In this document: positions 8,701-16,557 of the stretch, one piece after another
Layout of the letters: every line of letters starts with the position of its first letter
Position numbering within the stretch: the stretch's first letter is position 1
NCBI GenBank assembly: GCA_001464895.1
Contig: LNEE01000017.1
Coordinates: forward strand, 1-64,000
Origin: Betaproteobacteria bacterium Ga0077532
GTDB lineage: Bacteria > Pseudomonadota > Gammaproteobacteria > Burkholderiales > Ga0077523
Direction: 5' to 3'
DNA length: 64,000 nt
Notes under the pieces: model-generated
Told to the model about the DNA's origin: nothing
The model's input: only the letters and a program-made list of their open reading frames with translations
Databases searched by the model: none
Made by a program: the position numbers and the translations under genes

Positions 8701-11700
8701 CGGGTTGCGGATGTCGAGATGGAACGGCGCGACCTCGCCGTACCGTGCGGCGATGCCCTCGTCCGCCGCGAACCAGACCCCTAGCCCGCTGGAGGGGTTT
8801 CCGCTGGCGCGGCCGAGGGCGTCGAGGGCGAAGTCGGCGCCGGAGAGTTCCCGGGTTGCGCCCCGATAAGTCGTGCCAGGTCGCCCGTCTGCTCCGCGGA
8901 TGCGAGTTGCTTCAGGAAACCCTGATCGGGCACGCCCGCCTCCGACAGTTCGGTAAACGTCTTCATTGCCATCTCCTTGCCGCGTGAACAATGGTAGCCC
9001 AGCCATCGCCTTCTCGCGCATGGCGGGGGTGATGAGGAAGCCGGGTTGCGATAGGGTTGCCGCAGGCTGGATGGTGCGCCGCTCAGGCATGTGCTCCATC
9101 CATCGCTGCGCGCCAGAGCGGGTGTCGAACCCCACTTCCACCCGGCCATCGACCATACCGTTCCACGGAGCGTAGGCGGCGCCGTCTCCGATTTGCACCA
9201 CGCCCATCGACCCGCCGCCCACCTTCTTCAGCACGTCCTTCGCGACGTTGGGCACGATCTTGTCGTAGAAGGCGCGCATGCCTTCGCCGCCGACCTTGAG
9301 ACCGTCGCCGCTCAGGTCGCCGCTGCGGTCCTGCATGATCTTCTCGGCGATCTCCTTGCCCACAACATCGCTCAACGCCTTTCCGGTGAACTCGTTCCCG
9401 GACAGCCCGCCGCTGAGGCTTCGCGTTTGCGCCTCCGGGGTCACGAGGAACTCGATTGCGTTGCCGCCGGCCGGGTAGATCGTCACGATCTTGTTGCCGT
9501 CCCCGTACGGCTTCCAGTCAATCGAGCGCACTTGCTTGCTCAGGTCGTACCGCTCCGCCGACTGCGCGCCGGTGACGAACGCCACCGCGTCGTAGCCTTC
9601 CTCCGCCGCCATGCGGATCACGCGCTTCAGGGCGAGGGCGGTCCAAGATTCGGTCTTGGTGACGAAGGGGGCGGAGGGGATAAGGGCCGCGCCGCTGGCG
9701 TCAAGGTCACGCCCGGCCCGCATGACTCTGTACTCTTCCTGCCTGCCAACCAGCGCAGCCAAGTCCAAAATGTTCATGTGGATGCCGGCGCGCTCAGCCG
9801 TGCGGCGGTCTACGCCAGAAGCCACCTGTTGCTGGATGTACTCATCAAGCAGCCCATCGAGGAAGCGATTGAACTCGCGGTTGTTGACGGGCTTGATGTT
9901 TGGATCGGAAAACCCGCGCTTTCTTCCATCCTGCGCCCAGTCGCTCTGGATCTCCTCCACGAACAGCACGCGCCGGCCTTCGCTGTCCGTGCGGTCGTTG
10001 AGGCGGATATGGGCGAGGACGTTGGGGGCGTCCCAGTGGGGGGATTTGTAGGTCGGCTTGAAGCCGCGCCCAGCATCGTTTTGGGCGTCAAGCGCGAATC
10101 CGCGCTCGATCGCGTCATCCTCAGAGATTTCAGTCGGGAAGCGATAGACCGCGGTCGTTCCGTCGGGACGCGTAACTGTTACCGCCCAGGAGTCGTAGTC
10201 GTCGCCGACCTCCATATCAACGACAGCGGTCGTCTCGTTCGGCGTTTTCTGCGGCAGCGTCAGCAGCACCTCCCGGTAGTTCGTGCCGCCGGGAAGTTGG
10301 TAGTTGGCGTACCTGACCGGCATGTCGCTTCTTGTGTCGGGGTCCCAGGCGTCGGAGATGGCGATTCCTGGCGTGCTGCCGGCACCCATCACCTCGCCGT
10401 CTTCGTCGACCACCGCGAAACGGAATGTCTCTTCAGGCGGCTGCTCGACGACGCGCCATCCAGCGGGCAGTGCCGTTTCGTTCTTGCTGTCGGACAGCAC
10501 CACCTCCTCCACCCTTACCCCGTTCTCCCGCAGGAACTCGAGCACCTCCTCCGACGTGACCTTGCCCTCCCGCGTGCCGAGCCATTCCGTGACGCCGGAC
10601 CATTCCACCTCGTCCGCCTTCACGGCGCCCGCCTTGACCCATGCCGCCAGCCGCGCCTTCCATTCCGCGCCCGTGCCGGTGGAGCCCTTCCGCGCGATCT
10701 CGTCCGCCATCTTGGAGTAGAAGATCGGCGCGGCGCGCATCAGTCGGCCGTCCACGTACATCCGAATCCCAGCATCCCGCCGCTTCGCAAACGCTCGGCG
10801 CGGCGCATCGGCCACCAGTCCCAGCACCTCGCCATCCGTCCAGCCCTTCGCGATCCGCGCGAGGCCCACCTTCCGCAGCACGGCCCGGATGAAGCTCGCC
10901 CAGCGTTGCAGCAGCGTCGGCTCCCGACCCTCGCGAGCGTAGTCGGCCAGCACCTCCTCGACCGACTCCAGCTCGCCCATGTCGGGATAGCGGGCGCGCA
11001 GTGCGGCGGCATCCTCGCGGAGCTTCGCGTTGCCGTCCTGCATGCTCCGCAGCAGCGCGGACTTCTCCTCGCCCATGAGATCGAGCGCGGCGTGGAAAAC
11101 CTCGTGGGCGAGCAGCCCCTCGACGTGCTCCATGCTCCGCATCTCGGGAGCCACCACGTACACGCGACCGCCCTCGTAGGCGCCCTCGGCGTTGGCGGCA
11201 GTCATGCGGCGCGCGAGCGAGCGACCGATGCGCGGATCGTTGGTGCTCTTCACGACGAAGATCGGCGGCGCACCCGGCAGCCGGCGCTTGAGATCGGCAA
11301 CGGCGGCGTCGATGTCTTCGGGGCTGGCGCGTTGGAAGCGGGATGCGGGGGATTGGCCGGTGCGGGACAGCAGCCGTCGGACGATCATTGCGTCGTCGCC
11401 CGAGAAGATCACGTAGTTGTGAGTGCCGTCGCCCGACGCGCGAGAGCCGCCGTCGAGATACTTGATGCCCTTGATACCGAATTCGGACAGCCACTCGGAC
11501 GCATCGCGATCCCCGCCTTGCTCGCGACGCAGCGCACCGTAGATTTCCTCCCCGGTGGGGTCCAGGTCGAGGATGTTCTGGCCGGACCTGTTGGGCAGTT
11601 CACGTCCACGCAGCGCATCGCGCACCTTCTCGGGCTGCCCGCTCAGCGGCAGGTCCCACGCGAGCAACACGTCGTCCTCGGGGACTTCAACCTCGTAGAG

Positions 11701-13245
11701 TTGGCCCTGCGCTGCGTTGACGGCATCGCGCAGTTCCTGCGACGCGTCGTAGTTGTCCAGTTCCTTGAACGCGGCGGTGATCGCCTGGGCCGGGTAGTCA
11801 AACCCCAGCCAATCGTCTGCGGCCAATGCCCGGATGACACGAGCGCGCTGCGGGCTCATGGTCTCGGCAGCTGCCAGCGCCTCGTCAAGGTCGGCGTCGT
11901 CGGGCAGTTCCTCGCGGAACTCGCGCACGATGTCACGGTAGCTCAGGCCCTTCCGATAGTGCTCTGCAATCTCCTTGCGAGATGCGAAGTACAGGCCCCA
12001 GCCGTAGGCTTGGGCGCCCTCCCCGGAACCGATGAATGCCGTGTCGAACCGCTCGATGTTGCGCGCAGGAGAGCCGTGGAAGGCGCGCGAAAGTCTGCCG
12101 CGCCCCGCAGGCTCGGGGACGGCGCCGCCCAGCACGCCGACGATCTGGCGCTTCTTGTCCGCGTCGATCTCCGCCGTTTCGATCACCTGCAGCAGTCCCG
12201 CGCGAAGTTCATCGGCGGACACCTTCGCGTCGGCTGCCCAGAAGTTGAGCACCAGCGGCAGGCCGGACGCGGAGAAGTCTCGGCGGCGGGATTCCGCTTG
12301 GAGCGTGGCGGCAAGATCGACGGCGACGGCTGCGACCTTCTTCGTGATCTTCGGGGGCTTGGGGGTGGCGGGGGGCGGGGCGGACACCGCCTCCACCTCG
12401 GGCGACACAGCCGGCGCAGGTGCCTCCGCTTTCACCTCCCCGCGCTGCGCAAACGCCTTCGTCGTATCCCCCTCCTTCAGCCACGCCTTGAACTCTGCCG
12501 GCGTCGTCTCGGTGATCGCGCGCAGCCGGTCCCATCCCTTCGTGTAGTTCTCCAGATACGCGGCGCGGGCCTCGGCCTCGGTCTCGAAGCCCAAGAGAAT
12601 TTTGTGTTCATCGAAGTGCCCGTTGCCCTTCGTCTGGTCGATCACGAACACGGGACCGGTCCAATCCTCCGGCGTGCCGGGTTTCACGAACACGTCGATG
12701 TGATCCTTGTCCTTGCCGACGGTGCCCTTGATGTAGCCGTAGTGACTGCGCATCGTCACGGACCACGCCGTGCCGTTGGCATCCGTGCCGCTGCGCTTCG
12801 ACCCGGCAGGGTTCTCGATGCTGAGATCCAGCCCGATCAGGCGAGCGTGTCCGAGTCTGTAGTTCCCCGCATCCTTCTGCGCGTCCGTCGGCTGCGGCAG
12901 ATCGTTCTTCGGGCTGGTCGCGGCCTCGTGGGCGGCCTCGTCGATCGCGCTCGCGTCGTCGTTGGCTGCTTCCTCAATCCCCACACTCTCCCGCGTGAAC
13001 GTCGGCATGGCATCCAGTGCCGCCTGCACATCGGCCAGCACCCCGCGCGCCTTCGCCTCTTTCAGCACCTTCGCGATCACATCCGCGCGCTCGGCGAGCA
13101 GTTGCTCGGCGTGGTCGGTCACGGCCATGACCGCCGCGTCACGGGCTTGCATGCCCTCCTCGCGGTACTCCGCCGCGGCGCCTTTCAGGATCGCGGCTTC
13201 GTGGGACGACAGGCCCATCTTCTTCAGGCAACGGGTCAAGCTCAT
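5761..13245 (-). CDS. giant polyvalent ejection/virion protein
   Basis: This 2494-residue protein is probably packed in the capsid and ejected into the host. Features in order: a pyrophosphatase-like polyvalent-protein domain (about 127-265, HARLIGLDLSIENPAG to HIDVFVKPGTPEDW); an ADP-ribosyltransferase-like domain (from about 386, AFHGSPARNIERFD and GWGLYFASRKE); a zincin motif H714-E-V-F-H718; a conserved block at about 1065-1330 (FVEEIQSDWAQDGRKRG, GEGMRAFYDKIVP); a second ART-like domain (about 1459-1575, TYRGATRELSG, LGVWFAADEG); and a C-terminal region about 2030-2330 like the LPD38 polyvalent domain. The tail is a charged coiled coil. Such polyvalent proteins carry effector or counter-defence domains on ejected proteins. 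It follows three other ejection-protein genes. Individual activities are inferred from motifs. Confidence 0.85.
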   Translation of the reverse strand: MSLTRCLKKMGLSSHEAAILKGAAAEYREEGMQARDAAVMAVTDHAEQLLAERADVIAKVLKEAKARGVLADVQAALDAMPTFTRESVGIEEAANDDASAIDEAAHEAATSPKNDLPQPTDAQKDAGNYRLGHARLIGLDLSIENPAGSKRSGTDANGTAWSVTMRSHYGYIKGTVGKDKDHIDVFVKPGTPEDWTGPVFVIDQTKGNGHFDEHKILLGFETEAEARAAYLENYTKGWDRLRAITETTPAEFKAWLKEGDTTKAFAQRGEVKAEAPAPAVSPEVEAVSAPPPATPKPPKITKKVAAVAVDLAATLQAESRRRDFSASGLPLVLNFWAADAKVSADELRAGLLQVIETAEIDADKKRQIVGVLGGAVPEPAGRGRLSRAFHGSPARNIERFDTAFIGSGEGAQAYGWGLYFASRKEIAEHYRKGLSYRDIVREFREELPDDADLDEALAAAETMSPQRARVIRALAADDWLGFDYPAQAITAAFKELDNYDASQELRDAVNAAQGQLYEVEVPEDDVLLAWDLPLSGQPEKVRDALRGRELPNRSGQNILDLDPTGEEIYGALRREQGGDRDASEWLSEFGIKGIKYLDGGSRASGDGTHNYVIFSGDDAMIVRRLLSRTGQSPASRFQRASPEDIDAAVADLKRRLPGAPPIFVVKSTNDPRIGRSLARRMTAANAEGAYEGGRVYVVAPEMRSMEHVEGLLAHEVFHAALDLMGEEKSALLRSMQDGNAKLREDAAALRARYPDMGELESVEEVLADYAREGREPTLLQRWASFIRAVLRKVGLARIAKGWTDGEVLGLVADAPRRAFAKRRDAGIRMYVDGRLMRAAPIFYSKMADEIARKGSTGTGAEWKARLAAWVKAGAVKADEVEWSGVTEWLGTREGKVTSEEVLEFLRENGVRVEEVVLSDSKNETALPAGWRVVEQPPEETFRFAVVDEDGEVMGAGSTPGIAISDAWDPDTRSDMPVRYANYQLPGGTNYREVLLTLPQKTPNETTAVVDMEVGDDYDSWAVTVTRPDGTTAVYRFPTEISEDDAIERGFALDAQNDAGRGFKPTYKSPHWDAPNVLAHIRLNDRTDSEGRRVLFVEEIQSDWAQDGRKRGFSDPNIKPVNNREFNRFLDGLLDEYIQQQVASGVDRRTAERAGIHMNILDLAALVGRQEEYRVMRAGRDLDASGAALIPSAPFVTKTESWTALALKRVIRMAAEEGYDAVAFVTGAQSAERYDLSKQVRSIDWKPYGDGNKIVTIYPAGGNAIEFLVTPEAQTRSLSGGLSGNEFTGKALSDVVGKEIAEKIMQDRSGDLSGDGLKVGGEGMRAFYDKIVPNVAKDVLKKVGGGSMGVVQIGDGAAYAPWNGMVDGRVEVGFDTRSGAQRWMEHMPERRTIQPAATLSQPGFLITPAMREKAMAGLPLFTRQGDGNEDVYRTVGGGRARSGFPEATRIRGADGRPGTTYRGATRELSGADFALDALGRASGNPSSGLGVWFAADEGIAARYGEVAPFHLDIRNPLVVRPETIPGFDSVEEAHRFRERARKKGHDGIIVDARHLGGPVYYVAFDAEQAVYPRETSGASLSRVNQNLAQPLSEARYTEQDQARAAEVLSRRRGSQALDALVRVPMQALRLDKVTATVIDGVLEKLGSLASTVAPQAWERAKAGLVDQYGLPQDVKDQRSAMQGRMRAGVRSSKHAIDALANLTRAESRVLYEYVNGDRSRADLLKAGLPEESVRIIDLYQRVADEMGQEAVRLGQLSADAFEAHRWAYVHRSYQKHVLEMPEQAKVERSRALKVRGDQYQGRGMSQAVPMKAIQNVAPAWWGRKTQDGKADKGLRGEAFIRFDRRAAVGEGTADLEGFGPLGRRGRILETHYWPAGEPVPAMYGAWERDAAPWTARDTKGANLLLARDFTQAERQAMGEVDEIRYGMAATLHRMIHDVEVGRMLEYLAVNHGKTDETLPQGANLATDTGRMMSMTRAYTPDEWVLVPESKIPGTSARAYGALAGMYVPGPIWNDVRQIVNTNVYPLGETYADLLRAWKLSKTALSLPVHMNNVMSNVLMADFHDVGVKDVLAALEVIRHQDRPENALVLERFEDAGGSEGLYNLTELQKETIQPLIDQLRAEVDAIDPAQGLTRVSSIVTLITQMRFREAFSLAAQSRAGKSGAFVRDKLVKAYENEDLVFRLAAFIRAKGDGSSDVEAGRQARQSFLDYQINAPWINLMRSTAFPFISFTYRALPMMLHTAKTKPWKIAKWGGIMGLLNLIGYAVSGGDEDKERRLLPEEVAGRTILGSPKLLRAPWNDEHGSPVFLDVRRWIPVGDIVDWGQTHSVVPFFPQLMPSGPAGLFAELALNKSAFTGKEITQQTDTAAEMAGKVADYLYKAFAPNTPGVPFAYSTEKILGAGSGKTDAFGREQSVVQAAASSVGVKLAAYPTDVLQRNAVIQFRARDAEIKANVAKLQRELQRKGIDPEEFEAKVQRQNEKRIELATELAKKMGQQ

Positions 13246-13526
13246 GGATGCAGGGCCCTCAGGAACGAGAAGGCGAGTTCGATGATCTCGAGATCATCGG
13301 TCTCGATGTCGAAGGGGCGGACCGACGGCGGCGCGTCGTGGTCCGGGTAGAACATGCTGACGCGCCCACCACCGAAGCCGCCGGCTCCGCCAGTGATGCG
13401 ATTCACGATCGCGTCGGCGCCCGACTCCATGTAGCGGAGCCAGGCGGCGAGGATCTCTCCTGCGGTCAGCCCCGGCTGAATCTCCGTCGACCAGACCGCA
13501 TCGACGATCTCGGCGAGGGTCGGCAC
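13242..13526 (-). CDS. hypothetical virion-cluster protein
   Basis: A 94-residue protein. Its N-terminus, MPTLAEIVDAVWSTEIQPGL, resembles the C-terminus of the neighbouring LamG protein (LTAAEIAEAVWDEPLAG), suggesting the same short helical motif in two structural proteins. A glycine-rich middle (GGAGGFGGGRVSMFYPD) follows. The GTG at 13526 begins inside TGATGTG, directly after the upstream stop. Its stop overlaps the giant gene start by 4 nt (ATGA). Probably a minor virion protein. Confidence 0.65.
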   Translation of the reverse strand: MPTLAEIVDAVWSTEIQPGLTAGEILAAWLRYMESGADAIVNRITGGAGGFGGGRVSMFYPDHDAPPSVRPFDIETDDLEIIELAFSFLRALHP

Positions 13527-13527
13527 A

Positions 13528-13989
13528 TCAAGGCGTCAGCGTGAGGATGTCGTTGGTCGCGCCAGCCCAGTCGACGTTGAGCGGACCGGTGACGAGGGAG
13601 CGATCGGACCCGAGATCCACGTACGCGATGGCTCGCTTGTTGGCGTCGGTGTTGTTGTAGACGATCCCCCACCGCGCATTCGTGAACCCGCTCGCGTCCT
13701 GCGCGAGGTTCACCACGTCAGCACGGAAGGTCGGCACGCCGGAGACGATCGACCAGGACTCGGAGGTCAGGGCGATCGGGCCGGTGTAGCTCGTGCCTCC
13801 GGTGCCCACCTGACTCGTGGCGAAGTTGGTCGTGCCCGTGCCGCCCCAGTGCGGGGCCGCCGTTGTCTTCGTCGGCGTGGCGGCGGAGGTGATGAGGCCG
13901 AGGCGCCAGTCGTCTCCGTCCATGTCGTGGATCTTGTTGCCCAGGTCGAGGAGACCCTGAGCGAACCAGAAGATGTCGCCTGCTGCCAT
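13528..13989 (-). CDS. putative phage structural protein
   Basis: A 153-residue protein starting MAAGDIFWFAQGLLDLGNKIHD, with many short alternating polar and hydrophobic stretches (GPIALTSESWSIVSGVPTFRADVVNL, read in parts) that suggest an all-beta fold. GIVYNNTDANKRAIAYVDLGSD resembles sequences of small virion-associated proteins recalled from podoviruses. AGGAGCAGCACATG gives a good ribosome site. Position between the LamG-repeat protein and the ejection genes supports a tail or decoration role. No family is named with certainty. Confidence 0.65.
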   Translation of the reverse strand: MAAGDIFWFAQGLLDLGNKIHDMDGDDWRLGLITSAATPTKTTAAPHWGGTGTTNFATSQVGTGGTSYTGPIALTSESWSIVSGVPTFRADVVNLAQDASGFTNARWGIVYNNTDANKRAIAYVDLGSDRSLVTGPLNVDWAGATNDILTLTP

Positions 13990-13999
13990 GTGCTGCTCC

Positions 14000-15394
14000 T
14001 TACGGTAGGAATCCGCGCGAGCGGAGGAAATCGGCCATGCCGCTCATGATCTGGCGGGCCTGGGTGGCGCCGGCCAAGGGCTCGTCCCATACGGCTTCGG
14101 CAATCTCGGCCGCGGTCAGCGTGTCCAGCGAGGTGGAGATCGTCGCCACGGCGCCGGCAGCGAGTGCGTCACCCACCGAGCAGGCAACCGTCACGGCGCC
14201 TGCGATCGTTGCCGTGAGTCCGGCGGCGGAGGCGTCGCCTACCGCACACGAGATCGTTGTCGCCGTCGAGACCGATGCGGTGAGTCCCGCAGCCGCGGCG
14301 TCGCCGACGGTGGCGTTGATCGTGATCGGGCTCGAGATCGTGGCCGGCGACCCGGCCGCAACTGCATCCCCGACCGCACAGTCGATGCTGTTGCCGGTGG
14401 CGATCGTCGCGACAGCGCCAGCAGCCACCGCATCGCCCACCGCGCAGCCGATCGTGATGCTCGATGCGACGTTGGCCTGGGCGCCAACTGCTGCTGCATC
14501 GCCCACCGAGCACGAGATCGTGACGGGCTGGGAGACGGTGGCGGTCTGGCCTGCTGCTGCCGCATCGCCGACGCTCGCGGCGATGGTGATCGGCGAGGAG
14601 ACGGTGGCCTGAGATCCCGCTGCCGCCGCGTTTCCAGCGACGCAGTCGATCGTCACTCCGCCGCCGAGGAAGATCCTGTTGCGCCGATACGTGGGCGCGT
14701 AGAGTTGCCAGGGGTTGACGGTGAGTGCCGCCAACTCAGTGCTTGTCAGTCCCTTCCGGAACGCCGCGGCGCCGTAGATCGCGGAGCGGGTCCATCGAGC
14801 GACGCTGACGGCGTTGCCTGAGACCGTGAACGGGTTGCCTGACTTCGAGCCGGATCGGACGCCGTTGTGATAGAACTCTGCCGCACCGCCGAACGTAGAG
14901 GCCCCAAGGCAGACGAAGTCTCCGGTCGACAGACCGCTGAGTGTCTGCTGGTTGGCGCCGTTCCACGCGCCCGCCCAGTCCATGCCCCAGGTGACAGAGG
15001 AGCCGGTCTTGCTGAAGATGTCCAGCGTGTGCTGGTTGTCTCGCCTGAAGTTCAGCCACTGCGCGCTGGTGTCGGCTGCGTCGAAGATGAACCACACCAG
15101 CAACGACAGTTCGGTGGCGCCTTCGAGGAAGCCGTTCGAATCCAGGTAGTTCGAGGCTGTTGGCGTCGGTCCGACGAGACGCCCCGCCGTGCCATGTCTT
15201 GCTTCCTGAAGCTCGTACTGGTTGTTGCCGTCCTGCGAGGCCGCGTACTTCCCGCTTACAAGGTTGAGCAACTGCGAGGGCGTGCTGCCGTTGGGCGCCC
15301 CCCACAGGTAGCTCAGTCCGCGACGCAGCCATATGGGGCTCGGCGGAACCGCCCCATTGGGTTGGCGCGAGCGGGGTACTACGCGTCGAGCCAT
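14000..15394 (-). CDS. LamG-like protein with tandem 22-residue repeats
   Basis: A 464-residue structural protein in three parts. Residues about 45-235 look like a concanavalin-A/LamG beta-sandwich (ELSLLVWFIFDAADTSAQWL, FYHNGVRSGSKSGNPFTVSG, YGAAAFRKGLTSTELAALT), a fold often used for glycan binding. Residues about 245-420 are eight tandem repeats of about 22 residues with core VGDAAAAG. The last 40 residues (LTAAEIAEAVWDEPLAG) are predicted helical. It lies in the tail region and may be an accessory tail or head fibre. It starts 2 nt after the upstream stop. Confidence 0.75.
   Translation of the reverse strand: MARRVVPRSRQPNGAVPPSPIWLRRGLSYLWGAPNGSTPSQLLNLVSGKYAASQDGNNQYELQEARHGTAGRLVGPTPTASNYLDSNGFLEGATELSLLVWFIFDAADTSAQWLNFRRDNQHTLDIFSKTGSSVTWGMDWAGAWNGANQQTLSGLSTGDFVCLGASTFGGAAEFYHNGVRSGSKSGNPFTVSGNAVSVARWTRSAIYGAAAFRKGLTSTELAALTVNPWQLYAPTYRRNRIFLGGGVTIDCVAGNAAAAGSQATVSSPITIAASVGDAAAAGQTATVSQPVTISCSVGDAAAVGAQANVASSITIGCAVGDAVAAGAVATIATGNSIDCAVGDAVAAGSPATISSPITINATVGDAAAAGLTASVSTATTISCAVGDASAAGLTATIAGAVTVACSVGDALAAGAVATISTSLDTLTAAEIAEAVWDEPLAGATQARQIMSGMADFLRSRGFLP
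14130..14660 (-). repeat. eight tandem ~66-bp coding repeats
   Basis: Each unit encodes about 22 residues, of the form TI-x-C-x-VGDA-x-AAG-x-x-ATIS-x-x. Units differ at the DNA level, so the array is old and selected at the protein level rather than a recent slippage expansion. One unit is a residue longer. Confidence 0.8.
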
Positions 15395-15395
15395 C

Positions 15396-15812
15396 TCAGT
15401 AGTTCACGGCCCGGTACTGCGCGCTGTTGCCAGAGCCGGCGAGCGTCACGCCAGCATCGTTCCGCACGATGACATCCACCTTGGGCGGCATCGTTCCACC
15501 GAATGCCACTGCGATCGGGAACGCCGCGCTGCGCACTGCCGCCGCCTTCGTGATGTCGATCACGCCGATGCGTACGAGGTTCGCGAACAGCGTGTCTTCG
15601 GAGAAGTTCGTGCCGTCCACAGACGTTCTGACGTAGACCAGGATCTGCTTGTTGCCGGTCTCGGTGACGTTCGCGATCTCGATGTCGACGAGGTAGTCGT
15701 CGGCAAGCGTCGTCGTGTTGTCGATCGTGCCGAGGTTGGCGAACGAGTTCGCCGTGAGGCTGTTGAGCCCCGCCGCATTCGAAAGCGCGGTGGCGGTGCC
15801 GTAGCTGTCCAT
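15396..15812 (-). CDS. putative phage structural protein
   Basis: A 138-residue, probably all-beta protein starting MDSYGTATALSNAAGLNSL. DYLVDIEIANVTETGNKQI and VRTSVDGTNFSEDTLF resemble the beta-sandwich head or tail proteins found beside ejection genes in podoviruses. It lies 1 bp from the LamG-repeat gene and overlaps the upstream gene by one base (TAATG-type junction at 15812). No specific family is named. Confidence 0.65.
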   Translation of the reverse strand: MDSYGTATALSNAAGLNSLTANSFANLGTIDNTTTLADDYLVDIEIANVTETGNKQILVYVRTSVDGTNFSEDTLFANLVRIGVIDITKAAAVRSAAFPIAVAFGGTMPPKVDVIVRNDAGVTLAGSGNSAQYRAVNY

Positions 15813-16279
15813 TAAACCTCCCTCAGTGCGGCGAGTACATGCGCCAGAGTGACAACAAAGCCCGCGCCGAACAGCACTTCAGCCCGACTCGCCGGCTGGA
15901 CGGCCAGATCCTTCACCTTGTCCGCCAGCGTTTGCGTGAGCGCGCCGCCCTGAACGAGAGCGGCCAGCAGCGTCCGCGTGTTCTCGTGACCGATGTCAAT
16001 GCCGGGGTCCGAGGTGAGGAACCGCAGGCCCCACTTCACGACCGGGTTCGTCGGGCCAAGGGCCTCCAGCGTTTCGAGGAACGTCGCGGCATCGTTGAGC
16101 GGGAGCGCTGCCAAGATGCCTCGCGCCGTCATGAACCGCGTCTTCACCATCGTTTCCGTGGGCGCGTTCAGCATGTTCACAAGATGGCCCGGCCCGTCGG
16201 GAATGAACTGCACGTAGCCGAACCCCTCCGGGTCGGAAGTCAACTCGGCGCGAAGTGCGGCGCGCTGTTCGGGAGTCAT
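15812..16279 (-). CDS. hypothetical phage protein
   Basis: A 155-residue, mostly helical protein starting MTPEQRAALRAELTSDPEGFGYVQ. LLAALVQGGALTQTLADKVKDLA fits a compact helical domain. A 4-nt overlap with the upstream gene suggests coupled translation in the virion operon. Similar short proteins beside transglycosylase and ejection genes are common in podoviruses, but no function is known to me. Confidence 0.65.
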   Translation of the reverse strand: MTPEQRAALRAELTSDPEGFGYVQFIPDGPGHLVNMLNAPTETMVKTRFMTARGILAALPLNDAATFLETLEALGPTNPVVKWGLRFLTSDPGIDIGHENTRTLLAALVQGGALTQTLADKVKDLAVQPASRAEVLFGAGFVVTLAHVLAALREV

Positions 16280-16557
16280 GGCGTGTCGATTCCTTGTGCG
16301 TCCATCTCAAGAATCCGGCCGTTCGCGTCACGCTTCGTGACGGTGAACTTCCAGCGGGTAGCGTGCGGGCGCTGCTGCATGTGCGCCTCGGTGAGCGTTC
16401 GCATGGCGGCGACCATCTCGCCCACGGTCCCCGCGGTGGCGGAGAGCGCCGTGGCGACGGGGTCAGGTGGCGGCGGAGGCTCCGGCGGCTTCCCGCCGTC
16501 GGCCATGCCCAGCGTGCGCAGTCGCTCGATGCGGTCCCGCTTCAGCTCGACAGGCAT
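16276..16557 (-). CDS. hypothetical phage protein
   Basis: A 93-residue protein, MPVELKRDRIERLRTLGMAD, with a proline run (PPEPPPPPDP) linking a basic helix to a C-terminal segment TRWKFTVTKRDANGRILEMDA that looks like a small beta hairpin. It overlaps the transglycosylase gene upstream by 16 nt. Function not recognised. Confidence 0.6.
   Translation of the reverse strand: MPVELKRDRIERLRTLGMADGGKPPEPPPPPDPVATALSATAGTVGEMVAAMRTLTEAHMQQRPHATRWKFTVTKRDANGRILEMDAQGIDTP

Noticed and set aside
9091-13350. A 1419-codon plus-strand open frame opposite the giant gene
   Set aside because: The composition is arginine/histidine/valine-rich shadow coding caused by high GC at third positions; no domain is seen, and the opposite strand holds a coherent multi-domain protein.
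14130-14660. Regular repeats that could suggest a CRISPR array
   Set aside because: Units of about 66 bp are in frame, all coding, with no alternate unique spacers.
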